NCBI GenBank assembly: GCA_020860985.1
Contig: JAJBTG010000011.1
Span: 1 to 11,044, forward strand
Reading direction: 5' to 3'
Origin: Oscillospiraceae bacterium
Lineage (GTDB): Bacteria; Bacillota; Clostridia; UBA1381
Length of the DNA: 11,044 bases
Below the pieces are notes generated by a model that worked only from the letters and a program-made list of their open reading frames with translations, was not told where the DNA came from and did no database searches. Shown piece by piece: positions 1-6,294 of the stretch. How positions within the stretch are numbered: the first letter of the stretch is position 1; every line of letters begins with the position of its first letter. The position numbers were made by a program, and so were the translations under genes.

Positions 1-3
1 GCT

Positions 4-285
4 ATGGACGGAGTAACGGAGCTTGCGCGTCATATTAAGGCGCGGGACAATCCCGCAGGCTACACGCCTGTGTTCGGGACGATTACATCTTTGCCGGAGC
101 TTAAAATACAGCTTGGTGACAGAATAACGGTCGGCTCGGATGATGTGAAAGCTGTGTTTGACATTTATGAAAAGGAATATGACAGTGATGGAAATTTCGT
201 CGGATATGCCAATCTTAATAAAGAGGTTGCTATGCTGCCGTATTCGGATAACCAGAAATATCTTGTAGTGGGAGTGGTGCAATGA
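4..285 (+). CDS. DUF2577-like phage baseplate/tail protein (XkdR-like), possibly 5'-partial
   Basis: A 93-residue protein placed directly before the gp25-like gene, where PBSX-type phages carry the DUF2577 (XkdR) protein, a small tail component thought to act at the hub-baseplate junction. The visible pattern is an N-terminal helix (DGVTELARHIKARDNP), then a beta-rich stretch with the 'GTITSLPELKIQLGDRITV' strand pair typical of an OB-like or small beta-barrel domain, and a C-terminal 'KYLVVGVV' strand. The assignment rests mainly on this pattern plus gene order, not on a diagnostic catalytic motif. Only three bases precede the ATG, so its ribosome site is not visible and the true start could lie upstream of the window. 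It overlaps the next gene by four bases (ATGA at 282-285), which implies translational coupling. Confidence 0.7.
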   Translation: MDGVTELARHIKARDNPAGYTPVFGTITSLPELKIQLGDRITVGSDDVKAVFDIYEKEYDSDGNFVGYANLNKEVAMLPYSDNQKYLVVGVVQ

Positions 286-653
286 AAAACACATATAAAT
301 TTGATTTTAAAACAGGCGAGTTCGTGATGAAAAACGGCTCGCCTGCTGTGCTTTCGGGACTTGACGCGCTGAAGATGTGGATTGAGAAGTGTCTCAGAAC
401 ACAGCTCGGCAGGTATTCGATTTACAACGGCACGGGCTACGGAGCGAATATTGAGGATTTAGTCATTGGCAACACTTACGGAATTGATTTTGCAGAGTCG
501 GAGCTTCAGCGAGAAATTGAAACGGCTTTGCTGAAACATGACAACATAAATTCCTTGACCGATTTTTCTGTCACACGTTCCGGCGATTTACTGACGGTTT
601 CGTTTACGCTTGACACGGTGTATGGGACAGATACGGAGGTCTTAAATTTGTGA
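282..653 (+). CDS. Baseplate wedge protein, DUF2634 / gp25-like (XkdS-like)
   Basis: A 123-residue protein of the size and pattern of DUF2634/XkdS and the T4 gp25 / P2 gpW family, which form the inner baseplate wedge and nucleate sheath assembly. Visible marks: an early 'FDFKTGEF...NGSPAVLSGLDALKMWIEKCLRTQLGRYSIY' block (the 'l.G.eal.qwi.k.l.T..g.y.iy' signature), a central 'GYGANIEDLVIGNTYG' loop, and a helix plus two terminal strands ending 'LLTVSFTLDTVYGT'. It starts inside the stop of the previous gene (ATGA overlap) and is followed 22 bases later by the baseplate J gene, the usual order. Its stop is TGA, one of several showing that TGA terminates here. Confidence 0.85.
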   Translation: MKNTYKFDFKTGEFVMKNGSPAVLSGLDALKMWIEKCLRTQLGRYSIYNGTGYGANIEDLVIGNTYGIDFAESELQREIETALLKHDNINSLTDFSVTRSGDLLTVSFTLDTVYGTDTEVLNL

Positions 654-659
654 GTGAGC

Positions 660-667
660 GGAGGTGA
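660..667 (+). promoter_or_regulatory. Ribosome binding site fixing the GTG start of the baseplate J gene
   Basis: GGAGGTGA is a full match to the anti-Shine-Dalgarno core. It is eight bases upstream of GTG at 676 but overlaps another in-frame GTG at 664, so 676 is the better start. Confidence 0.75.
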
Positions 668-675
668 CTAACACT

Positions 676-1701
676 GTGACAACTGATGAAATATTGCAGG
701 ATTTACTGGCGGGAGTCCCCGAAGACTATGACACCTCGGACGGCTCCTTTTTTTATGACACATTCGCACCTGTAGCGGAGTGGCTGTATTACCTTCAATC
801 AATGCTTGAAGCATTGGAGGACAACGCATTCGCTTTGACCGCAGCGGGCGAATACCTCGACCGTAAGGCTGCCGAGCAAGGCTTGACGCGCAAAGCGGCG
901 GAATACGCAAGCGGAACAATATGCATTTACGGCAATCACGGCGAGGTTGTACAGACAGGCGCGAAAGTGGCGTCTGACAGCTTATTGTTTGCCGTTGACG
1001 AGGGTGCGTCAATACCTGAGGTGGGATATGTTGATTTAACCGCCACTTGCCTAACTGCGGGAACGGTCGGCAATGTCGCGGTCGGTGAAATAAACCGTTT
1101 CCCTGTCACTTTGCCGGGCTTAAGCTCTGTCGAGAATATTACAGCATTTAGCGGCGGCTATGACGAAGAGACGGACGCTGATTTGTTGGAGCGATACATC
1201 GAAAAGGTGTCGCGTCCGAACGTCAGTGGGAACAAGTACCATTATATTGAATGGGCAAAGGAAGTCACAGGTGTCGGTGACGCGCAGTGCATACCCTTAT
1301 GGAACGGTGCGGGGACAGTAAAGGTTGTAATTATCGACAGTGACAACCAACCCGCGAGCGATGAGCTTGTGGTGGAGGTCGCGGCATATATCGAAGAGAA
1401 CCGTCCTGTCGGCGCGGAGGTTACGGTTGTGTCGGCAGAGGCACTCGAAATATCAGTAGAGGTCACTCTTGACGCGGACGGAAACGACAGTTTGCAAGAG
1501 GATATTGAAAGCGCGATAAGCGAATATCTGTCGGATGTTGCGTTAAACAAGAGCTATGTTTCCTATGCCAAAATCGGCGGCTTGATACTGTCGGTTGACG
1601 GCGTGAACGATTACAGTAACTTAACTATAAACGGCGGCACGGAAAATATATCCCTTTCGGACGGGGTTATTCCGGTGCTTTCGGGGGTTTCCATCACATG
1701 A
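676..1701 (+). CDS. Baseplate J-like protein (XkdT / gpJ family)
   Basis: A 341-residue baseplate J-like protein, the wedge component that joins the inner wedge to the fibre-bearing periphery in contractile tails. The N-terminus reads 'TTDEILQDLLAGVPEDYDTSDGSFFYD', the classic opening of this family in Firmicutes phages. It is followed by the helical region (WLYYLQSMLEALEDNAFALTAAGEYLDRKAAEQGLTRK) and beta-domains containing 'AGTVGNVAVGEI' and 'ITAFSGGYDEETDADLLERYIEKVSRP', both strongly typical of baseplate J. Start: GTG at 676 is preferred over in-frame GTG at 664 because a GGAGGTGA site at 660-667 is correctly spaced for 676. The last four bases overlap the next gene (ATGA). Length is normal for the family and nothing is missing. 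Confidence 0.93.
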   Translation: MTTDEILQDLLAGVPEDYDTSDGSFFYDTFAPVAEWLYYLQSMLEALEDNAFALTAAGEYLDRKAAEQGLTRKAAEYASGTICIYGNHGEVVQTGAKVASDSLLFAVDEGASIPEVGYVDLTATCLTAGTVGNVAVGEINRFPVTLPGLSSVENITAFSGGYDEETDADLLERYIEKVSRPNVSGNKYHYIEWAKEVTGVGDAQCIPLWNGAGTVKVVIIDSDNQPASDELVVEVAAYIEENRPVGAEVTVVSAEALEISVEVTLDADGNDSLQEDIESAISEYLSDVALNKSYVSYAKIGGLILSVDGVNDYSNLTINGGTENISLSDGVIPVLSGVSIT

Positions 1702-2387
1702 AAGATATGATTAAATTTTTACCCGGATATTATCGAAAATCACAGGTGCTGAAGGATTTGTATTCCGTGCTTCAAGCTGCGTTCGAGCGTACCGAGGGAC
1801 ACATAAATGCCGAGGATTTGAAGCTCTTTATCACCACCACCGATGATTTTACACGGCACGAAAAGGATGTCGGACTGTCGTTCGCCGCGGCGGACGATGA
1901 AACAAGGCGCTCACGCGTAATCGCACGTCTGCGCGGAAATGATGTGCTAACGCTCTCGGCATTGGAGGATATTGTAACGCTCTATGAGCCGACCGGCTGT
2001 GTCATAACCGAGGATTACTCAAATTATGTCGTCTATATCGACATGATCGGACGCGCGGACAATTTCGATACGCTCCGTGAAACGATAGAGGAGCTGAAAC
2101 CCGCGCATATCACGATATATTACGCATACGAAAGCACGATAGAGCCTGTCGGGACGATGTATATCGGCGGTATCGGAATGTACGATAAGCAGGAGCAGAG
2201 CGTTAAAGCCGCTGGTTTGGCATCAAGCGAAGCCCTGCCGCTCATAAGCGAACGGTTCGGAGCGTTCGGCATTTACGACAGGCAAACACAATATATTCCC
2301 GCGTCAAACACTGTGCTTGAAAAAGTCACAGGGACAGTAAATTCGGCGGCAAATGTGGTTTATGACCGGCAGACAATAACGATTTAA
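1698..2387 (+). CDS. DUF2313 tail protein (XkdU / Mu gp48, P2 gpI-like)
   Basis: A 229-residue tail protein whose first ~145 residues match the DUF2313 layout: 'MIKFLPGYYRKSQVLKDLYSVLQAAFERTE' at the N-terminus, a middle '..DDETRRSRVIARLRGNDVLTLSALEDIV' helix pair, then 'EPTGCVITEDYSNYVVYIDMIGRADNFDTLRETIEELKPAHITIYYAYE'. The family (P2 gpI, PBSX XkdU) sits at the outer baseplate and connects to fibres. After residue 150 there is a non-family tail carrying three spaced copies of a YDRQT-type motif (residues 160-167, 191-198, 220-227). The ATG overlaps the previous stop by four bases; a second in-frame ATG at 1707 is possible. The ribosome site is weak, which fits coupled translation. Confidence 0.88.
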   Translation: MKDMIKFLPGYYRKSQVLKDLYSVLQAAFERTEGHINAEDLKLFITTTDDFTRHEKDVGLSFAAADDETRRSRVIARLRGNDVLTLSALEDIVTLYEPTGCVITEDYSNYVVYIDMIGRADNFDTLRETIEELKPAHITIYYAYESTIEPVGTMYIGGIGMYDKQEQSVKAAGLASSEALPLISERFGAFGIYDRQTQYIPASNTVLEKVTGTVNSAANVVYDRQTITI

Positions 2388-2409
2388 AACAGAGAGGTGA
2401 TTTTCAAAA

Positions 2410-3435
2410 ATGGCGGAAATACAAACTTTTTCCGAGGTCACGCTGACGCTTGAGGCGCTGAAGCTAATCGCAGCGGCACAAACAGGCTCAACGATTACCA
2501 TAACCCGAGCGGCGGTCGGCGACGGTTATCTGCCTGACGGCACAGGCGCGGCGAACTTGACGAAACTGGTGTCGGAGGTTGAAAGCCGCAAAACCGGCGA
2601 GAGCGGCTCATCGGCTACGGTCGATATATCGAAAATGGAGGTTGACGGGAGCGGTGCGCAAATTACCATAACTATCAAGAACGGCGATACACCGTTTTAC
2701 CTGCGCGAGGTCGGAATTTTCGCAAAGGGCGCGGACGGCACCGAAGTGCTGTATGCCTACACCAACGCCGGTGACGGCGCATACCCGATTCCCGCGTCAT
2801 CTGCGGCGAGCGTCACGCGTGTTTTGGTATTGGGCGTCATCGTTTCCGCCGAGGCGAATGTCACAGCAAACATCACCTACGGCGAAGTCACGGCGGAGGA
2901 GTTTTCCGCAGAAATAGCCGCGAGGAAAGCCGGAGATTTGGCGGCGGCTCCGTTTTGCACCGAAGCGGTCATACCCGCAGACAATTGGAGCTTATCGGGC
3001 GGCAAATACAGCACGGAGGTTGAAGTTGAAGGTGTTATCGACACGATGATACCGGTGGTTTCGATTGACACGAATTCCGTTGACACAGCGGACAATGCGG
3101 GAATGTGCCCTTATGCGGCCACGGGTGACGGAACGGTAACGTTTTACGCGGCGAACGCGCCGACAAAGGACATAACCGTCACTATCGCGCTTATCAAAAC
3201 CGACGGTTCAGCCGATACATTATCATCAGACACACTGACATACACTCTGCCGATTGCGAGTGCAGATACTTTAGGCGGTGTAAAAATCGGTGACGGCATC
3301 ACGGTTGCCGAGGACGGCACAATATCTGTCGACACGGCGGACATAACCGGCACGGTTTCAACGGAGGTAATCGAAAACGTGTCCGCAAGCGATGAGGAAG
3401 CAAGCGAAGCGATAAGCGAAATTATGGATAACTAA
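2410..3435 (+). CDS. Tail-collar fibre protein (DUF3751-like N-terminus) with added beta-domain
   Basis: A 341-residue fibre protein. Residues 1-155 match the tail-collar fibre N-terminal domain that attaches fibres to the baseplate: 'TLEALKLIAAAQTGSTITITRAAVGDG', 'LREVGIFAKG..GTEVLYAYTNAGD', and the 'IPASSAASVTRVLVLGVIVS' strand. Residues 182-265 form a separate beta-domain (ADNWSLSGGKY ... GMCPYAATGDGTVTFYAANAPTKDITVTIAL) that is distantly repeated in the protein encoded at 4223-4633. Residues 284-308 hold the common fibre shaft motif 'ADTLGGVKIGDGITVAEDG'. The C-terminus is acidic (ASDEEASEAISEIMDN). AGAGAGGTGA at 2391-2400 is a good ribosome site. It follows the DUF2313 gene exactly as in P2-like tails, where gpI is followed by the gpH fibre. 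Confidence 0.85.
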   Translation: MAEIQTFSEVTLTLEALKLIAAAQTGSTITITRAAVGDGYLPDGTGAANLTKLVSEVESRKTGESGSSATVDISKMEVDGSGAQITITIKNGDTPFYLREVGIFAKGADGTEVLYAYTNAGDGAYPIPASSAASVTRVLVLGVIVSAEANVTANITYGEVTAEEFSAEIAARKAGDLAAAPFCTEAVIPADNWSLSGGKYSTEVEVEGVIDTMIPVVSIDTNSVDTADNAGMCPYAATGDGTVTFYAANAPTKDITVTIALIKTDGSADTLSSDTLTYTLPIASADTLGGVKIGDGITVAEDGTISVDTADITGTVSTEVIENVSASDEEASEAISEIMDN

Positions 3436-3499
3436 ATTTGGTTTAGGCGGGGCAATGCTCTGTTTAGATAAATTAAATTTTTAGAGGAGGCAAAAAATT

Positions 3500-4099
3500 A
3501 TGGCATATGATGCTGCAAGACTTACAAAATTATCTGCGCTGCAGGAGCTGGCGCAGAAGGTGAAAAGCTCGGATGCGTCGCTTCAGACGCAGATTGACTC
3601 GGTGTCGAGCGACTTGAGCGACGTTCAGACAAAGGTCAGTGACATTGTTTCAACGGGCGGCGAACCGAACACAATCGAGAGCATAAGCGTAAACGGCGCG
3701 GAGGTTTCAACGGACGAGAGCAAGAACGCGAATATCACGGTACCGACAAAGACATCCGAGCTTGACAACGACAGTGATTACCAGAGCGCGAGTGATGTGT
3801 CCACGGCAATCGCTGAAGCGATCGCGGCGGCGGGACACGCGTCTTTTGAGATTGCGGACGCGGTTCCCACAGTGGAAACGGCGGTTGAAAACGTGATGTA
3901 TCTCGTGCTTAACACTGAAACGAGCCATTACGACATTTACGCGTTGGTATCCAACGAGGTCGTTCTGCTTGATGATACAACCGTGGATTTGTCGGCGTAC
4001 TTTACATCGGACGAGGTAAACGCGGCAATATCAAACGCGGTGGTCGTTGCGACGGACGAAGAGGTAAGCGAAATGCTCACGGAAGTATTTGGCGAATAA
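3500..4099 (+). CDS. Putative fibre/baseplate accessory protein with N-terminal coiled coil
   Basis: A 199-residue protein in the fibre region. The N-terminus is helical and probably coiled coil (LTKLSALQELAQKVKSSDASLQTQIDSVSSDLSDVQTKVSDI). It is followed by a beta motif common in Firmicutes phage fibres, 'IESISVNGAEVS..ESKNANITVPTKTSELDNDSDYQSASDV', then a second beta-domain and an acidic C-terminus 'ATDEEVSEMLTEVFGE'. This suits a trimeric fibre or tip protein, but no enzymatic or receptor-binding motif is recognisable. The ribosome site AGAGGAGG at 3482-3489 is strong, 10 bases from the ATG. The 64-base gap before it holds only AT-rich sequence and this site. The stop codon lies inside an 8-bp hairpin. 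Confidence 0.7.
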   Translation: MAYDAARLTKLSALQELAQKVKSSDASLQTQIDSVSSDLSDVQTKVSDIVSTGGEPNTIESISVNGAEVSTDESKNANITVPTKTSELDNDSDYQSASDVSTAIAEAIAAAGHASFEIADAVPTVETAVENVMYLVLNTETSHYDIYALVSNEVVLLDDTTVDLSAYFTSDEVNAAISNAVVVATDEEVSEMLTEVFGE

Positions 4100-4116
4100 T
4101 CGGCTTTCCCGATTAT
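4096..4116 (+). repeat. Perfect 8-bp hairpin overlapping the stop of the 3500-4099 gene
   Basis: ATAATCGG (4096-4103), loop CTTTC, then CCGATTAT (4109-4116) form a perfect stem. The TAA stop lies in the left arm. No T-run follows, so it is a weak terminator candidate at best. It abuts the heptamer element that begins at 4116. Confidence 0.6.
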
Positions 4117-4205
4117 AGTGGTCAAATAGTGGATAGTGGTTAGTGGTTAGAAAATAGGAAATCTCACCATCCACTACCCACTAATCACTAACCACTTGTC
4201 ACTAA
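4116..4205 (+). repeat. Inverted element A built from tandem TAGTGGT-type heptamers
   Basis: The left arm (4116-4150) is a degenerate period-7 array: TAGTGGT, then TAGTGGA, TAGTGGT, TAGTGGT after a short slip at 4123-4126. The right arm (4168-4205) carries the complement (CCACTAC, CCACTAA, TCACTAA, CCACTTG, TCACTA). Aligning left 4127-4150 with the reverse complement of the right arm gives about 19 of 24 matches, so the RNA could fold into a long imperfect stem around a ~17-base centre (4151-4167). It fills nearly the whole gap between two fibre genes and ends just before the ribosome site GGAGG at 4210-4214. It is not CRISPR (no spacers). It could be a MITE-like or REP-like unit, or a structured leader. 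Confidence 0.8.
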
Positions 4206-4222
4206 ACTTGGAGGTTTTCAAT

Positions 4223-4633
4223 ATGGCTAAACTTACGAATATTGAGCATTTAAAAGCGGCGGCGGAAAAGAGCAAGACCTACACGAGTGGACTTGTCGCG
4301 GAATTGGCAGAGACAGTTGCCGAAGCTGTCGCGGAGGCAGACGAGGTCAAGGCGGACAAGCCTGTGTCTGTTGCACTGACAATTACAACGGCGGACTGGT
4401 ACGCAAGCGGCATTAAGGACTATCCGTATGCTTGGGATTTCACCGTAGGCGGCTTAACCGAAAACGATATTGTCACAGTCGCGGTTACTCCGAAATCGCA
4501 GACCATAGCCACGGAATGTGGCTTATGCGCCGCGAATACATCAAGTGAAAACACGCTGACGCTGTATGCGGTATCGGTTCCGACATCCGCGATTACAGCG
4601 GAATATTACGTTACCGCTGGAAACGGTAACTAA
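4223..4633 (+). CDS. Small putative fibre protein with a beta-domain shared with the collar fibre
   Basis: A 136-residue protein. Start at 4223 (ATGGCTAAA) is chosen because GGAGG at 4210-4214 sits eight bases upstream; the in-frame ATG at 4196 lies inside the inverted element and lacks a site. Residues 1-40 form an alanine/glutamate-rich helix (MAKLTNIEHLKAAAEKSK...ETVAEAVAEADEV) resembling the start of the protein at 3500. Residues ~48-133 form a beta-domain (ITTADWYASGIKDYPYAWDFTVGGL..., GLCAANTSSENTLTLYAVSVPTSAITAEYYVTA) that aligns with residues 187-265 of the collar fibre protein: the W, Y, G.C, YA, PT..IT positions recur. Function is unknown; a fibre tip or fibre accessory role is inferred from position. 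It is flanked on both sides by heptamer inverted elements. Confidence 0.7.
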   Translation: MAKLTNIEHLKAAAEKSKTYTSGLVAELAETVAEAVAEADEVKADKPVSVALTITTADWYASGIKDYPYAWDFTVGGLTENDIVTVAVTPKSQTIATECGLCAANTSSENTLTLYAVSVPTSAITAEYYVTAGNGN

Positions 4634-4638
4634 TGAAA

Positions 4639-4725
4639 AATGTACAATGTATAATGTACAATTAAGAATTTCGTAAAGCGAAATTCTGTCTTTCATTGTA
4701 AATTGTACATTGTAAATTGTAAATT
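4639..4725 (+). repeat. Inverted element B built from tandem ATGTACA/ATTGTAA heptamers
   Basis: The left arm (4640-4663) reads ATGTACA ATGTATA ATGTACA ATT with period 7. The right arm (4695-4729) reads ATTGTAA ATTGTAC ATTGTAA ATTGTAA ATTAAAA, also period 7. The left arm and the reverse complement of the right arm share AATGTACAATT and match at about 20 of 24 positions. Inside is a perfect 9-bp hairpin, AGAATTTCG (4665-4673) with CGAAATTCT (4679-4687) around a 5-base loop. The element occupies most of the gap between the small gene and the large fibre gene. GGAGG follows at 4733-4737. Similar AT-rich 'TGTACAAT' palindromes are, to my recollection, scattered in gut Clostridia genomes; this was not searched. 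Confidence 0.8.
4665..4687 (+). repeat. Perfect 9-bp central hairpin of element B
   Basis: AGAATTTCG and CGAAATTCT pair perfectly around TAAAG. Being perfect while the outer heptamer arms are degenerate, it is the best conserved structural core of the element. It lacks a following T-run, so it is not a standard terminator. Confidence 0.75.
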
Positions 4726-4746
4726 AAAAACTGGAGGTTTTTAAAA

Positions 4747-6258
4747 ATGGCACAAGGAATTGTAAACACGGCGGGCAGTACGCTCATAAAAGCGCGGGCA
4801 TATGCCGATGATGTTGCGGCGGATGCCGAATCGGCGGCGAAAGCGGAGAACTACTATCCCGAATACCATGCGGACGAGGTTGACACGGCAACGAATTTCT
4901 ACATTGACTGCGCGAACGTTGACAATGCGGGAACTGCATTGTTCAAGGCGAAAGCTCGCGGTGTGAAAAAATGGTGCGACTTAAAAAGCGGTGCGGCATT
5001 CACGATTGCGGATGCGAACATTAAAAGCGACGGCATTGTGTCAACCGATGGCGCATTAACGGCAACGCTCACGAGCTACGCGGGATTCAACACGTCATCG
5101 AGCTTTACGATACTGTTCTGCGCGAAAATAGCACAACAGGACAGCAACGATGATGAGACGGTGCTGTTTCAGCTCGGAAACACTCGCGTCCTGCAAATTC
5201 AGCAAAAGGGTGTTGACGGTATTCGGCTTGTCACATATGACGAGGAAACGGAAAGCCATGTATATCCGACAAAGCTGACCGAGGGCGATTATACCACAGG
5301 ACATTATATTGTACCATTATTGGCGGAGGGAAGCAGTTCCGATTACGGCACATACCACCATTTTGCTGTCGTGTTTGATACAGATTCGCAGACAGTAACA
5401 TGGTACGAGGACGGCTATGAATACACCTCAGATATAATGGAGAACACCTATGTCAAGGTTGACGGTGGCTACAGCACGAAGATACTCGAAAAGACCGGTG
5501 ACGGATTGAGGTATTTTAAAATCGTCCGCTCCGCTATGACAGCGGATGAGGTCAAGACATACATGGACACGCATCCGCATACAAACTATACAGGTCAGCC
5601 GAAGATACAGTACGATAATATCCTGTTGGAATTAGAGCGGAAATCACCCGCATATTCGACCTGTTCCACAGCCGCATCTACGGCGGCAAAAACAGCAGGC
5701 TATGACGGTTTTATGCTCGTTAATGGCGCACGGGCGGCAATCAAATTTACATACGCGAACACAGCGAGCGATCCGACATTGAATATCAACGGCACGGGCG
5801 CAAAGCCGATATATCTTGGCGGCATGGCGGCATCGTCCGGCAATACGTGGAATGCGGGCGAAACGGTCGATTTCGTGTATGACGGCACCTGTTGGCAGGG
5901 TATTCGTCCGCTCTCAGACGAGAACAGCGCGGCAGAGGCGTTAAGCACGGCTACGGCGGCGCAGACTGCGGCGAAAACAGCTCAAAACACCATTGACACG
6001 CATACGGCAAACGATAATGTATCAAGCGACACAAGCGGCACAGTGTCACCCGCGCACGGAGGAACGTTTGATGTGGTGGACAGCATAGAACGCGACAGCG
6101 CGGGACACGTTCTGAAAGTGAACACAACCGAGGTCACACTGCCGACCGACAACAATACCGACACAATGGTTAAGCAAACGAATACCGAAACGAACTCAAG
6201 CTATCGCCTGTTGATGTCCGCAACCGCAAGCGACAGCACATTAACAGAAGCGACGTGA
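4747..6258 (+). CDS. Large tail fibre, N-terminal half (LamG/ConA-like domain), ended by an internal TGA
   Basis: The first 503 residues of a ~1,006-residue fibre. A short helical N-terminus (residues 1-35) is followed by a concanavalin/LamG-like jelly roll (about 85-275): 'SSFTILFCAKI', 'YHHFAVVFDTDSQTVTWYEDGYEY' and 'YFKIVRSAMTADEVKTYM' are characteristic. Residues ~305-387 are a common Firmicutes fibre domain (GYDGFMLVNGARAAIKF ... NAGETVDFVYDGTCWQGIRP). Residues ~390-503 contain helical linker and shaft with 'GTVSPAHGGTFDVVDSIERD' and 'NTETNSSYRLLMSATASDSTLTEAT'. The LamG domain may bind host glycans. Ribosome site GGAGG is at 4733-4737. The frame continues without further interruption past TGA 6256-6258 to 7770, so this product looks truncated: it would lack the distal domain and probably the trimerising end. 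Confidence 0.85.
   Translation: MAQGIVNTAGSTLIKARAYADDVAADAESAAKAENYYPEYHADEVDTATNFYIDCANVDNAGTALFKAKARGVKKWCDLKSGAAFTIADANIKSDGIVSTDGALTATLTSYAGFNTSSSFTILFCAKIAQQDSNDDETVLFQLGNTRVLQIQQKGVDGIRLVTYDEETESHVYPTKLTEGDYTTGHYIVPLLAEGSSSDYGTYHHFAVVFDTDSQTVTWYEDGYEYTSDIMENTYVKVDGGYSTKILEKTGDGLRYFKIVRSAMTADEVKTYMDTHPHTNYTGQPKIQYDNILLELERKSPAYSTCSTAASTAAKTAGYDGFMLVNGARAAIKFTYANTASDPTLNINGTGAKPIYLGGMAASSGNTWNAGETVDFVYDGTCWQGIRPLSDENSAAEALSTATAAQTAAKTAQNTIDTHTANDNVSSDTSGTVSPAHGGTFDVVDSIERDSAGHVLKVNTTEVTLPTDNNTDTMVKQTNTETNSSYRLLMSATASDSTLTEAT
6256..6258 (+). other. In-frame TGA interrupting the large tail fibre
   Basis: The codons read ACA GAA GCG ACG TGA AAA TCC ACA AAC. The sentence across the stop, 'STLTEAT[*]KSTNFKANPSTGVLTAPTFSGALSGNA', is a familiar continuous fibre shaft segment in which related proteins usually have Arg before Lys ('TEGARK'). 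CGA to TGA is one transition. TGA also ends the genes at 653, 1701, 8631 and 9959, so it is not generally reassigned. Confidence 0.85.
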
Positions 6259-6294
6259 AAATCCACAAACTTTAAAGCAAACCCATCAACGGGA

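Noticed and set aside
3436..3499. Promoter between the collar fibre and the 3500 gene
   Set aside because: It is AT-rich but lacks a convincing -35/-10 pair with proper spacing; only the ribosome site is supportable.
4116..4725. CRISPR array
   Set aside because: The repeats are contiguous 7-mers without spacers and are arranged as inverted arms.
5900..6060. Internal tandem repeats in the alanine/threonine-rich linker of the fibre
   Set aside because: This is compositional (AAQTAAKTAQ-type helix) rather than a true DNA repeat.
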